Position numbers and translations under genes: made by a program
Notes under the pieces: model-generated
What the model was told of the DNA's origin: nothing
Databases searched by the model: none
Seen by the model: only the letters and a program-made list of their open reading frames with translations
Assembly: GCA_016786705.1 (NCBI GenBank)
Contig: JAEUVV010000006.1
Coordinates: 310,001 to 374,000 of the forward strand
Reading direction: 5' to 3'
Source of the DNA: Taibaiella sp.
GTDB lineage: Bacteria; Bacteroidota; Bacteroidia; Chitinophagales; Chitinophagaceae
Length of the DNA: 64,000 nucleotides
Shown here: piece after piece, positions 25,867 to 35,045 of the stretch
Numbering within the stretch: position 1 is the first letter of the stretch
How the letters are laid out: each line of letters starts with the position of its first letter

Positions 25867-28716
25867 TTATTTCAATAAAGGGAGTTTAACGATCCAGCAA
25901 TCCTCCACGGCACCATATGCCATCGTAAGGCCGCTCAGCATTTTATAACGGCGTTCTATATTTTTCAGGCCTATGCCGCCATGGGTTTCCCTGCTTATTT
26001 TCAGATTGATCTTATTAATCACCATCAGCATTTCTTCCGCTACAAAAACTTTAACTACCAGGGGCTGCAAATGGCTGACTACATTATGCTTGATCGCGTT
26101 TTCCACCACCAGTTGTAATGCCATCATCGGCAGGTAATATTTAGCTTGCTGGGCTTCAGTTACTGCCACTTCTATTTGCAGGGCTTTACCAAAACGGGCT
26201 TCCTGGATATAAATATAGGCATATAATAATTCAATTTCTTCGGCAAGGCTGGCTTTATCTTTCCCGTAGGATACGATTGAATGCCGGTACAGGTCTGATA
26301 AACGCTCTGTATACTGCACAGCGCTTTGCTGGTCATCTTCTATCAACCCGGTAAGCGTATTCAGGCTATTGAATAAAAAGTGCGGGTTGACCTGGCTTTT
26401 CAGGTATTCAAATTCAAAATTCAATTTCTCTTCTTTCAATTGCGCTATACGCTTCATCCGGCGCTCTCTCCATTTTATAATGAATATAGCAAGGCCAATC
26501 ACTGCAAGGAACAGGAACGCCTGGAACCATCTTTTATTGATTAAAGGAGTAGCTATGCTAAATGAATAGCTCGCTTCTTTAGCATGGCTAAAATCAGCGC
26601 TAAGACTTACCTGGACCCGGAAGGTATAAGTGCCCCATTTTAACTTTGGGAATACGGCTTCCAGGTCCCTGGTATAGATCCATTCATCACTATAGCCTTC
26701 TAAGCGGAAGCGGTAGTGCAGATTTTCAGGGTTGGTGTAGCAGATTCCGTCATAATAAAAATTGAGCAGGTAATCCCCGGCCCCCAGGGAAGAACCCGGG
26801 GCCATCAATTGATCCGAATTGGCAAACACAGCCCTGAGGATTACCTGCGGCCTGATATCAAAAGGTTGTTCCTGATTTTTAAAACACAGTAAGCCCCGGT
26901 TATAAGGAATATAAACATTGCCTGCCTGGTCCTTAGCCGCTGTGTTGAGCAGGTGGCTAAAGCTATCAATACCCATGCCAAGGCGTGTATTAAAATGCCG
27001 GTACAACCTTTGCTCCGGGTACCACAGGTCTACACAGTTCTGGTAGCCTGCGATCAGCTCGCCGCTATTCGTAACACTCAGTCCCGTAATGGTATGTCCC
27101 GGTTCTGATGATTTGAATAATTGCCATTGGGCTCCTTTTAAACTGTAGATGTTATTGTCCATACTCGCCGCCCATACGCCACCATTTGGCGTAGTGGCCA
27201 GGCTGTAAATAACGTCTTCCTGCCCTGTACCCAGCGCATTCCAGTTAACCAGTTCCCGTGATTTTTTAAAAACGCTGATACCCGAGCCGTCTGTAGCCAT
27301 CCACAGGTTATTTTGCGGGTCTGCTACCAGCCTGTAGATGTACTCCCCGCTTACCTTGCCCTGCTCTTTGAACAATTGTGTGCGAAGTATAGCATTTCCT
27401 TCTACTTTATAACTATGCAAACCGCTCAATCCGGCTACCCATAGATAACCCGGCAGGGTAGAGATGCTCAGGATGCCATCGCTTTTGTTATCAAAAGCTG
27501 CCGCTCGCGCAAAGATTTTACTTCCATTCCTTTTCCACCATAGCCCGTTTGCTGAAGTGCCCAGCCATAATCCTGTTTCCCAGTCAAAATGAAGCACACT
27601 GATCTTACTGGGAAAAGACTGCACTTTTTTCATTGTACCATCCTTACCGGATTGATAAAGATCTTTGCCTAAGGCAATCCAATAGTCATTATGCGCATCA
27701 ATGGCCAAAGCGGTAAGGTCACTTAGCCGGTAGGGTAGCGGCAGGGTGATGCTTTCCATATAACGGTTACTTAACATGCTCAGCCCGGACATGCTGCCGG
27801 CCCAGATATTACCTGATTTATCAGGCAGCAGGGTAGTAATGACTTTTTCAGGTAAAGACATTTCCCGCGCGACACAGGAATCGCCTTTCACAATATCCAG
27901 TCGCCAAAGCTCCGCGTTTATGGTACTGAACCAAATCTCTTTACTGTGGAGCGGTAATATAGCCAGGATTTGCCCTGCAGGCTGCCTGGACAACTTTAGA
28001 GGGCTTAGTTGCTTCGTCTTTATATTGAACCTGGCCAGTTTTCCTTTCTCTGCACCCAACAGTAGTTCGGAGTCGTTAAGCAAGGCCATGGCGCTCACAA
28101 TATCATCGCCTAGAATATCTTTTGTCCGGTACTGCTTTACACGGAATGTTTTTTGATCGGGAATTAATTCATTTAGGCCATAATCAGTAGCCAGCCATAT
28201 GTGGCCGTTACTGCTGCTGCTGATCTGGTAAATGAAATTATCGGAAAGTCCTTTATCGGTATTAAAATACTGCACTTGCTTATCCCTATAGAGGTACAAA
28301 CCATTATCCGTACCGATCCAGAGTACATTTCCCGCTTGCGGTAATAAGCATTTGACCTCCGCGTGCTCATAAGGTTCGGGTAAGGTAAGCGGTACTACCG
28401 AATCGTCCTGTACGGTACCCAATGTACCATTTTTATAGGCCAGCCATAATTTATTGCCATAAGCGGCAACTGCGGTAACCGGGCTTTTTACAGAGCTCCT
28501 TATCCCGGTAAACTTAGCCCCGTTAAAGCGGAACAAGCCTTTGTCCGTTGCCAGGAAAATATAGGATTGGTGGTCCATACACAGCTGGTTCACCCGGACT
28601 CCCGTATTCTCTTCTTCCAGCCAAAATGTTCTTGAAAGCGGGGTTTGCGCGTTAAGGCTGCCTGCCTCAGGCAATAGCAAAACCAGGAAAAAGAGGGTGG
28701 TAAAGAGTTGTTTCAT
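25867..28716 (-). CDS. Propeller-domain sensor histidine kinase
   Basis: 949 residues. After a signal peptide (~1-23), a long periplasmic region holds repeated two-component-propeller motifs (GTDNGLYLY, NHIWLATDYGLNEL-like, NLWMATDGSGISVF) forming about two beta propellers. A Y_Y_Y domain (~650-720) follows, then one membrane segment (~727-750) and a LytS-type kinase: LKSQVNPHFLFNSLN with the phospho-His near 776, an ENAIKHN N box and GGIGLKNIERR. The usual DNG box is not obvious, so ATP binding should be checked. It lies one base downstream of the YceI gene start-to-stop boundary, so YceI-kinase-regulator form one operon. Confidence 0.93.
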   Translation of the reverse strand: MKQLFTTLFFLVLLLPEAGSLNAQTPLSRTFWLEEENTGVRVNQLCMDHQSYIFLATDKGLFRFNGAKFTGIRSSVKSPVTAVAAYGNKLWLAYKNGTLGTVQDDSVVPLTLPEPYEHAEVKCLLPQAGNVLWIGTDNGLYLYRDKQVQYFNTDKGLSDNFIYQISSSSNGHIWLATDYGLNELIPDQKTFRVKQYRTKDILGDDIVSAMALLNDSELLLGAEKGKLARFNIKTKQLSPLKLSRQPAGQILAILPLHSKEIWFSTINAELWRLDIVKGDSCVAREMSLPEKVITTLLPDKSGNIWAGSMSGLSMLSNRYMESITLPLPYRLSDLTALAIDAHNDYWIALGKDLYQSGKDGTMKKVQSFPSKISVLHFDWETGLWLGTSANGLWWKRNGSKIFARAAAFDNKSDGILSISTLPGYLWVAGLSGLHSYKVEGNAILRTQLFKEQGKVSGEYIYRLVADPQNNLWMATDGSGISVFKKSRELVNWNALGTGQEDVIYSLATTPNGGVWAASMDNNIYSLKGAQWQLFKSSEPGHTITGLSVTNSGELIAGYQNCVDLWYPEQRLYRHFNTRLGMGIDSFSHLLNTAAKDQAGNVYIPYNRGLLCFKNQEQPFDIRPQVILRAVFANSDQLMAPGSSLGAGDYLLNFYYDGICYTNPENLHYRFRLEGYSDEWIYTRDLEAVFPKLKWGTYTFRVQVSLSADFSHAKEASYSFSIATPLINKRWFQAFLFLAVIGLAIFIIKWRERRMKRIAQLKEEKLNFEFEYLKSQVNPHFLFNSLNTLTGLIEDDQQSAVQYTERLSDLYRHSIVSYGKDKASLAEEIELLYAYIYIQEARFGKALQIEVAVTEAQQAKYYLPMMALQLVVENAIKHNVVSHLQPLVVKVFVAEEMLMVINKINLKISRETHGGIGLKNIERRYKMLSGLTMAYGAVEDCWIVKLPLLK

Positions 28717-28717
28717 C

Positions 28718-29269
28718 TCAAGGCTTTTCAGTCATGATACCATTTACTGTTACCCAGATTTCGGGAGACAATTTTTCGATCACGACCTTTGGCACCTTTA
28801 TATTATGATCGGCCAGCATAACGTTGAACTTGCTGCTGACCGATATAGTGCGCTGCGGCCCTATCTTTAAAGTAACCGGGATGATCCTTTCCTGCTCTAC
28901 GCCGTGCACTATGAATTTCCCTTTTGCCCGTACCGTTATGGTTCCTTTTTTATCCAGGTCGATATCCTCTATTATTTTTCCTTTGAAAACGGCCAGGGGA
29001 AAGGTGTTACTCTCCATATAATTCTCATTGAAGTGCCCTTTCTGCATGGCATTATTAAAGCCGTCAAATGACTTCATTTCCACCTTAAAGGCAAATTGCT
29101 TTTTGCCGATATCCAGTAGGCCACTCAGCTTCTTTGACCGCGCGGTGATTACCTCCAGCGGGGCATCGGAAACAAATTCCACAACGCCTTTCTTTAGCTC
29201 AAACAAATGCTGAGCGATGCTTTGCGTTGTGGCACAAATAAAGGCTAATAAGCATAGAATTCTCTGCAT
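28718..29269 (-). CDS. YceI family periplasmic protein (second copy)
   Basis: 183 residues with a signal peptide (to ~19). The YceI barrel motifs are present: KGVVEFVSDAPLEVI, FKVEMKSFDGFNNAMQKGHFNENYME, FKGKI, GKFIVHGVEQER. It is clearly related to the copy at 23202 but diverged. It is the first gene of the operon with the propeller kinase and LytTR regulator, an unusual position suggesting that it may present a ligand to the sensor (inference). Confidence 0.92.
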   Translation of the reverse strand: MQRILCLLAFICATTQSIAQHLFELKKGVVEFVSDAPLEVITARSKKLSGLLDIGKKQFAFKVEMKSFDGFNNAMQKGHFNENYMESNTFPLAVFKGKIIEDIDLDKKGTITVRAKGKFIVHGVEQERIIPVTLKIGPQRTISVSSKFNVMLADHNIKVPKVVIEKLSPEIWVTVNGIMTEKP

Positions 29270-29316
29270 AACCGCTTTAAAAGATAAAGATAGGCAATAT
29301 CTCTGTTACTCATAAT

Positions 29317-30102
29317 TTATAGACTTCCTGTTCTGCCGCCGTCTACAGGGATACTTACGCCGGTGATATAAGCCGCGGAGGGCGCGCATAAATAAGCAGC
29401 CAGGGAAGCGATCTCTTCCGGTTTACCGAAACGCTTCATAGGGATCTCGCTGATCATTTCATTTACCGCTTCGTCTTTATCCATACCGGTTTTGCTTACT
29501 TTGTTGTCGATAATGCTGCCCAACCTTGCCGTTTCAGTCGCGCCGGGCAACACATTATTTACAGTGATCCCAAAAGGAGCCAGCTCATTGCTCATAGTTT
29601 TTGCCCAGGAAGCTACGGCTCCTCTTACGGTGTTGGAAACACCCAGGTTTTTCAGTGGTATTTTTACCGAGGTGGAGATCACATTGACGATGCGGCCATA
29701 AGCTGCCGCTTTCATACCGGGGATAAGGGCCTGCGTTACCAGCTGGTTACAGATCAGGTGTTGCTGGAAAGTATTTAAGAAGGCTTCCGCTGTCGCGTCA
29801 ACAATAGGGCCCGCTGCCGGTCCGCCACTGTTATTGATCAGGATATGCATGGTTTTGTTGGCCACGTAGTCCTGCACGGCCTGCGCCACTTGCTTATAAT
29901 CGCTATAGTCGGCAACCAGGTAGTCATGCACCTGTCCTTTTGTCGTATCCAGGCTACTTACGGCCTGTTTCAGGCTTGCTTCATTACGGGCGATCAGGGT
30001 GCAGTTGGCACCCAGTAAAGCTAATTCTTTTGCGATTGCCAGACCGATACCTTGTGTGCTCCCGGCGACTAACGCGTTTTTACCGTTTATATCTAAGTTC
30101 AT
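29317..30102 (-). CDS. SDR family oxidoreductase with atypical active site
   Basis: 261 residues. A Rossmann fold is clear: AGSTQGIGLAIA near residues 13-24, INNSGG near 90, and a C-terminal CAPSAAYITGVSIPVDGGRTGS. The catalytic region reads NLGVSNTVRGAVASWAKTMS, where the normal Tyr-x3-Lys pair aligns with Ser and Arg, so the classic tetrad is missing. A known BKR-like SDR subgroup also departs from the tetrad. Substrate unknown; it may have a non-standard mechanism or a binding role. Located before holA on the same strand. Confidence 0.85.
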   Translation of the reverse strand: MNLDINGKNALVAGSTQGIGLAIAKELALLGANCTLIARNEASLKQAVSSLDTTKGQVHDYLVADYSDYKQVAQAVQDYVANKTMHILINNSGGPAAGPIVDATAEAFLNTFQQHLICNQLVTQALIPGMKAAAYGRIVNVISTSVKIPLKNLGVSNTVRGAVASWAKTMSNELAPFGITVNNVLPGATETARLGSIIDNKVSKTGMDKDEAVNEMISEIPMKRFGKPEEIASLAAYLCAPSAAYITGVSIPVDGGRTGSL

Positions 30103-30143
30103 ATATTTATGCTTGGGGTTAATTTATTTTTTAATGATTAGCA

Positions 30144-31181
30144 CTAGTTCCCTTTCGGGTATAAAGTGAGGATCAGTTTGGCCACCATCTCTTTCAGGAT
30201 CTCGCCATCGTTTTTGGCACCGGTACCTATACCTACCGTTTTCAGGGCCAGATCATTCAGCAGTACGATAAAGCGGTGAATGGTTTCTACATTAAACCTT
30301 GCAGCGTACTCCCGGTAGTAATAAAGAGATTTGCTGTCGGGATTATTGAAATCATTAGGCACGCTGTAGCAACGATAGATCTTATCGGCAAACGTATAAA
30401 AGGTAGCCACCAGCGGTGGCAACGGCGCGCTTTTAGGATTGGCGACAAAATAGGTCAGCATGCGGCTAAGCTTTACCGTATCATTCTGGAAGATCACTTT
30501 GGGCAAGTCCAGGAAATTATAGTCCCTGCTGATGCCGATATATTTTTCGATCAGCTCCGGGGTCAATGTGCCCAGGTCCGGTTCATTGATCTTTACCTTA
30601 TCCAGCTCGTTGGTTATTTTTTGCAGGTCATTGCCCAGGTAAGCCGCCAGGGTTTCCGCCTGCTCACGCTCTATCTTTAGCTGCTGCATCCCGCCATATT
30701 GCTGTATCCAGGTGGGCACTTCGCTTTCTGAAAGTTTCTGGCTTTTAAAGATAACCGCGTTATTATCGGCCAGGACCTTTGCCCATTTGTCTTTTGAATT
30801 GGTATCTTTTCCCCTGTAGTCAATAATGAGCAGGGTAGAGCCGGTCGGTTGTTTGAAATAAGGGATCAGCTCATCCAGGTTCTTCATCTGCACGGCTTCC
30901 CGCAGGATAACGATAGTATGCTCGGCAAACATGGGGAAGCGGGAGCAGGCGTTCACCACATCAGACCATTCACTGTCTTTACCGTAAAGGGTCATCAGGT
31001 TAAAATCCTTCTGATCCGCATCCAGTATCTGCTCATCAAAAAAATCGATCAGCTGGTCTATATAATAAAACTCTTCCCCTTCTAATAAATAGAAAGGGTT
31101 GTATTGTTTGCTTTTTAAAACCGAAAGTATGCGGTTAAAATCAGCCAATGTATCTACTTTTTCTTTCCTCGCCTTTGCCAT
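30144..31181 (-). CDS. holA: DNA polymerase III subunit delta
   Basis: 345 residues. The HolA fold: an N-terminal domain with NPFYLLEGEEFYYIDQLIDFF, a central AAA-like region (VVNACSRFPMF, TLLIIDYRGKD), EREQAETLAAYLGNDL near the middle, and a C-terminal helical collar with YCFADK-like and LKTVGIGTG segments. It wrenches the beta clamp during clamp loading. Housekeeping. The GNAT gene upstream ends only a few bases before it. Confidence 0.93.
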   Translation of the reverse strand: MAKARKEKVDTLADFNRILSVLKSKQYNPFYLLEGEEFYYIDQLIDFFDEQILDADQKDFNLMTLYGKDSEWSDVVNACSRFPMFAEHTIVILREAVQMKNLDELIPYFKQPTGSTLLIIDYRGKDTNSKDKWAKVLADNNAVIFKSQKLSESEVPTWIQQYGGMQQLKIEREQAETLAAYLGNDLQKITNELDKVKINEPDLGTLTPELIEKYIGISRDYNFLDLPKVIFQNDTVKLSRMLTYFVANPKSAPLPPLVATFYTFADKIYRCYSVPNDFNNPDSKSLYYYREYAARFNVETIHRFIVLLNDLALKTVGIGTGAKNDGEILKEMVAKLILTLYPKGN

Positions 31182-31186
31182 AATAA

Positions 31187-31624
31187 TTACAGGGTTTTTC
31201 CCATTTTTTTATGTGGGATGCCTACCTCTTCAAAAGTCCCGCTTAATATTTCATAGCCTAGTTTTTCATAAAAAGGGATCGCGGTTTCGCGGGCGTGAAA
31301 ATATATTTTCCGGAAACCTTTAGCCTTTGCAAATTTTTCAGCGGCCATCATTAATTGGTTACCGATACCTTTTCCCTGACATGGAGCTGATACGGCCATT
31401 TGTTTCAGCCGGATAGCATCTACATCAACCGGTAAGGCCAGCAGGCAGCCCACCACCTTATGGTCCAGCTGGTAGATAAATATTTGCGCGTCCAGTTCTG
31501 CCGAAAGATCTTCTTCATATAAATTCAGGCCCAGCGGTTGCCGGAGTACTGCCTGCCTTAGCGCCAGCACTTCCAGGTATTCGGGTTGTTGGGTTCTAAT
31601 AATTTTTACTGTTCCTTCCTCCAT
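31187..31624 (-). CDS. GNAT family N-acetyltransferase
   Basis: 145 residues. The acetyl-CoA binding motif A is present (QMAVSAPCQGKGIGNQLMMAAEKFA, with Q-x-x-G-x-G near residue 81), and YFHARETAIPFYEKLGYE closes the fold. Substrate unknown; the sequence resembles the ElaA/small-molecule acetyltransferase group. It lies two bases after the rsgA stop, so it is co-transcribed with rsgA and holA. Confidence 0.88.
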   Translation of the reverse strand: MEEGTVKIIRTQQPEYLEVLALRQAVLRQPLGLNLYEEDLSAELDAQIFIYQLDHKVVGCLLALPVDVDAIRLKQMAVSAPCQGKGIGNQLMMAAEKFAKAKGFRKIYFHARETAIPFYEKLGYEILSGTFEEVGIPHKKMGKTL

Positions 31625-31625
31625 T

Positions 31626-32552
31626 TTAATAATTTGTTTTAGGCAGCGAGTCCAGGATATTCAGGTAGCTGTCATACCGTTCAAAAGAAACGGCTTCGCC
31701 CAGCGCTTCTTTCACAGCGCATTGCGGCTCATTAATGTGCAGGCAGTTGTTGAATTTACATTCGTGCATCAGGGCCCGCATTTCCGGGAAATATTGTGCC
31801 AGCTCATACTGATCGATGGCTACAATACCGAATTCTTTAACACCGGGTGTATCAATGATATGACTGCTTTGGTTCATATCATACATCTGTGCGAATGTAG
31901 TGGTATGCTGCCCTTTACCGCTCCAGTCGCTCAGGCTCTGGACTTTTAATTCCAGGTCGGGAAGCAAGGCATTAATCAAGGTACTTTTTCCTACCCCGGA
32001 GTGACCACTAATGAGGGTGGTTTTGCCCTGCAGGTGCCGGCTCAACTGCGCTATGCTGGCAGGTTCGGTAGCTTGTATGGTAAAGGTTTTGTAACCGATG
32101 CTTTCATATAAAGCTTTCCTGTTTTCCCATTCTGCTTCATATTCACCCTGTATCAGGTCTGCTTTATTGAACACAATGGTAGCCGGGATGTGATAAGCTT
32201 CTGCTGTGATCAGAAACCGGTCCAGGAAACCGTTAGAAGTCCTGGGACTGTGAATAGTCGCCACCACAAGCGCTTCATCAAGATTAGACGCTACTATATG
32301 TTTATGATGTCTGTTTTGCGGGGAAACCCGTACCATGTAATTTCTTCTGGGTTCAATCGCGGTAATGATAGCTGTGCCTGCGGCCTCGTCTTCTAAAAGT
32401 AAGGTCACCCAATCGCCTACCGCGATGGGGTTAGAAGATTTGATCTCGGCATCTATTTTGAATTTTCCTCTTGCTCTTGCCACCCACACACGGCCATTTT
32501 CGTCCATAGCCTGGTAATGGCTCCCTGTCGACTTATATATCCTTGCTCTCAC
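31626..32552 (-). CDS. rsgA: Ribosome small-subunit GTPase A
   Basis: 308 residues. An N-terminal OB domain is followed by a circularly permuted GTPase: FNKADL (G4) comes before GHSGVGKST (G1, near 182) and IDTPGVKEFG (G3). The C-terminal zinc site CKFNNCLHINEPQC is near residue 260. It matures the 30S subunit by releasing assembly factors. Complete and of normal length. Nine bases separate it from gldF, so translation and motility genes share a transcript here. Confidence 0.95.
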   Translation of the reverse strand: MRARIYKSTGSHYQAMDENGRVWVARARGKFKIDAEIKSSNPIAVGDWVTLLLEDEAAGTAIITAIEPRRNYMVRVSPQNRHHKHIVASNLDEALVVATIHSPRTSNGFLDRFLITAEAYHIPATIVFNKADLIQGEYEAEWENRKALYESIGYKTFTIQATEPASIAQLSRHLQGKTTLISGHSGVGKSTLINALLPDLELKVQSLSDWSGKGQHTTTFAQMYDMNQSSHIIDTPGVKEFGIVAIDQYELAQYFPEMRALMHECKFNNCLHINEPQCAVKEALGEAVSFERYDSYLNILDSLPKTNY

Positions 32553-32560
32553 CGGTCTGA

Positions 32561-33295
32561 TTAATTTAAACGCTTACGCTTCAGAGTGAATAAGGTTGCC
32601 TGCCAGAACAGTATCGTGATACTCAGGAAATAAATAATGTCGCGGGTATGCAATACCCCCCTGTTGATCGCATTATAGTGCCAGTCCATACCCAGAAGCT
32701 GGATATAATAATCCGCACCCCCGGCAAAAAACGGTAACCTTGAGATCATTTCAAAACCCCAGTATAAAAGACCGCATAAGATGACGGACAGCAGAAAGCC
32801 TACGATCTGGTTATCGGTAAGGGTGGAGGCAAATATACCGATCGAAGTAAATGCCGCTACTAATAAAAGCAGGCCGATATAAGCGCCGAAAATGGCCCCG
32901 AAGTCCAATGTGGTATTGTCAATGGCCAGCCAGTTGATGGCGAATACATAAATTAGGGTAGGGATCAGCGCGATGAGCACCAGGGTAAAACAGGCCCAGA
33001 ATTTTCCGCCTACGATATGGCTTAGCTTAAGCGGCTTGGTCAGCAGCCACTCAATAGTACCGCCTTTATATTCATCCGCGAAACTGCGCATGGTAATTGC
33101 AGGGATCAGGAATACCAGCAGTACAGGGGTCATGGAGAAGAAAGGCTCCATACTGGCATATTCGAATGTGGAGAACCGGGTATCAGTAAATATCCAAAGT
33201 AAGGAACCCAACACGATCAAAAAAACCAATAGTACTACATAACCTACTATAGAACTCAAAAAGGAATTCAATTCCTTAAAATAAATACTTTTCAT
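32561..33295 (-). CDS. gldF: Gliding-motility ABC transporter permease GldF
   Basis: 244 residues with six membrane segments, starting MKSIYFKELNSFLSS. Sequence features typical of GldF are RSFADEYKGGTIEWLLTKPL and the small-residue-rich segments through residue 240. GldF works with GldA/GldG in a transporter required for gliding in Flavobacterium. The gldG gene, usually next to gldF, is not on either side here. Upstream is an 80-residue two-helix protein. Confidence 0.88.
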   Translation of the reverse strand: MKSIYFKELNSFLSSIVGYVVLLVFLIVLGSLLWIFTDTRFSTFEYASMEPFFSMTPVLLVFLIPAITMRSFADEYKGGTIEWLLTKPLKLSHIVGGKFWACFTLVLIALIPTLIYVFAINWLAIDNTTLDFGAIFGAYIGLLLLVAAFTSIGIFASTLTDNQIVGFLLSVILCGLLYWGFEMISRLPFFAGGADYYIQLLGMDWHYNAINRGVLHTRDIIYFLSITILFWQATLFTLKRKRLN

Positions 33296-33316
33296 CTTAA
33301 AAATTATTTGATGGAT

Positions 33317-33559
33317 TTATTGCGCCGCTTTTCTTTCCGCTAACTCCGCTTTCATCAGTTTAATGGTCCTTAGGTTGGTAATAACAATGGCCGATAAAGC
33401 TACAGGCACTACCACAAGCGCGTTAAAACCATCCCTTAGGGACAGGTAAACAGCTAATGCCAATAACACGATCAGCATACCTGCAAGCGTATAGGTCAAC
33501 ACTGCGGTTGTCTTATGCTTCTTTTCAAGATCAGCCGTACTCAATTCTTTAAGATTCAT
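33317..33559 (-). CDS. Small two-helix membrane protein, unknown function
   Basis: 80 residues. Hydrophobic segments cover residues ~20-41 (TYTLAGMLIVLLALAVYLSL) and ~48-62 (LVVVPVALSAIVI); both ends are charged. No family recognised. It lies 21 bases before gldF and may be co-transcribed with it. Confidence 0.65.
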   Translation of the reverse strand: MNLKELSTADLEKKHKTTAVLTYTLAGMLIVLLALAVYLSLRDGFNALVVVPVALSAIVITNLRTIKLMKAELAERKAAQ

Positions 33560-33666
33560 CCGGATTAATTATATACCTCACAAAAATATCAAAAATAAAA
33601 AGGATGCGCTAATAAAAGATAAGCCTGTGAGGAAATGTAGGGTATAAAAATAAAGCGATAAAAAAA

Positions 33667-33691
33667 GAGTGATCAATTTTGCTGATCACTC
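33667..33691 (-). terminator. Terminator of the barrel-protein cluster
   Basis: Perfect 9-bp arms GAGTGATCA / TGATCACTC with a seven-base loop, followed on the minus strand by TTTTTT. It lies past the stop at 33715. Confidence 0.85.
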
Positions 33692-33714
33692 CCTCTATCC
33701 GGAATGTGCTTTAT

Positions 33715-34362
33715 TTAAAATTTATAGCCGATATGGAAAGCAAACAGGGCCATAGGCTCTATTAAACCGGTTCTCAATGTTTGCGTAGTATTATTTTTTA
33801 ACCGGGTATACAAGCTCACACCCACGCCGGCCTCTAGGCCCACATTAAACCTCGGGGAAATATTAAAGGTAAGGCTGTTATTGATCATACTGCCTAGCCG
33901 GGTTTCCGTTCCTTCTGCGTACTCTACATAGTTACCTAATGGATCTGTTCCACCCTGGTACCCGTTTTCGGTACCATGACTTAAAAATACGGAAGGGCCG
34001 ATAGCATAGACCATTTTCCGGCTATGGCCGCGGGGATATAACCTGATGCCAGGGTTGACCAGGATACTGAAATTGTTTTCAACAGTCCCTATAGTATTCC
34101 TGGATTGCCCTATAAAATAATTTCTTAGCCCGCCATAAACCGGCAGGTTAAAGCTGACTCTTTGCGCTTTATCTATAAACCGCTCGTAGGACAGCCCTAA
34201 GCCCATACCACCGTAAAAAATGGATATAGGGGAGAAGCGGACCACATTCGCCGGTGAATGGCTTTGGTAATTATGGGGCAGCGGTTCCGGCTTTTTACCG
34301 GAAGCTTTTAAGCTACACAAGCCAAAGGCTAAAAAAATCGCTGTTTTTATTTTGATACGCAT
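33715..34362 (-). CDS. Outer-membrane beta-barrel protein, copy 1 of 3
   Basis: 215 residues with a signal peptide (~1-22). Short amphipathic strands carry motifs shared with the next gene: GGMGLGLSYERFIDK, NLPVYGGL, NPGIRLYPRG, YAIGPSVFLSHG, MINNSLTFNIS and a terminal FAFHIGYKF with Phe as last residue, the barrel assembly signal. Function unknown. Probably co-transcribed with copy 2. Confidence 0.8.
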   Translation of the reverse strand: MRIKIKTAIFLAFGLCSLKASGKKPEPLPHNYQSHSPANVVRFSPISIFYGGMGLGLSYERFIDKAQRVSFNLPVYGGLRNYFIGQSRNTIGTVENNFSILVNPGIRLYPRGHSRKMVYAIGPSVFLSHGTENGYQGGTDPLGNYVEYAEGTETRLGSMINNSLTFNISPRFNVGLEAGVGVSLYTRLKNNTTQTLRTGLIEPMALFAFHIGYKF

Positions 34363-34373
34363 AATAAGCTCTT

Positions 34374-34973
34374 TTAGAAACGGAAGCCCAAATGGAAGCC
34401 GAAAACGGCCATAAATTCAATCCCGTCAGAATTGCTGTAACCCGTGGTACGATTATTATACTGGTTTAAATAACTTGGCCCCAAGCCTAAGTCCAGCCCG
34501 AGGTTGAACTTCTGGCCGATATTAAATTGTACCGAATTATTCACCAGCATTCCCGCTCTTACTTCATTCTTCTCCATATAGCGACTTGTACCAGTATTGA
34601 AATCATATACATATCCGTTCCTGTTGCCGTACGAACCAAACAAAGAGGCGCCGATACCATAAGTGACCCTGCGCTGACCGGTCGGGTAAAATTTAACCCC
34701 AGGGTTAAACATAAATGTCGTATTTGTAGCTACATCTCCAAAACCGTTGTCTTGCGCATTAGTCAGGCCAAGATATACGGGAAGGTTAAGCCCCAATTTA
34801 CCATCTTTATCCATGATTCTCTCATAAGCAAGCCCCAGACCTACACCGCCATAAGCAAACGCAGACAAGGGGTAAAACTTCATATTGTTTTTAAAGAAAT
34901 TGCTCTGCTGTGCACCGGCGCTAAAGGTCATTGCCAAAACGGAAAGACCAAGTAATACTTTTTTCATATTCAT
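34374..34973 (-). CDS. Outer-membrane beta-barrel protein, copy 2 of 3
   Basis: 199 residues, signal peptide to about residue 21. It shares GGVGLGLAYERIMDKD, NLPVYLGL, NPGVKFYPTGQRR, IGASLFGSYG, MLVNNSVQFNIG and FGFHLGFRF with copy 1 in the same order, so the two are paralogues of one barrel. ATGs at 34973 and 34967 are both possible; both begin the same signal peptide. Copy 1 follows after eleven bases. Confidence 0.8.
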   Translation of the reverse strand: MNMKKVLLGLSVLAMTFSAGAQQSNFFKNNMKFYPLSAFAYGGVGLGLAYERIMDKDGKLGLNLPVYLGLTNAQDNGFGDVATNTTFMFNPGVKFYPTGQRRVTYGIGASLFGSYGNRNGYVYDFNTGTSRYMEKNEVRAGMLVNNSVQFNIGQKFNLGLDLGLGPSYLNQYNNRTTGYSNSDGIEFMAVFGFHLGFRF

Positions 34974-35045
34974 ATATCTTTAAATGAGATAATTATATTG
35001 TTTAACGTGCTTCAATCACTATTCGTATATAAGCGCTTCAAAAAA

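Noticed and set aside
25867..28716. Hybrid two-component system with AraC domain (HTCS)
   Set aside because: The kinase ends in a LytS-type domain and its regulator is a separate LytTR protein.
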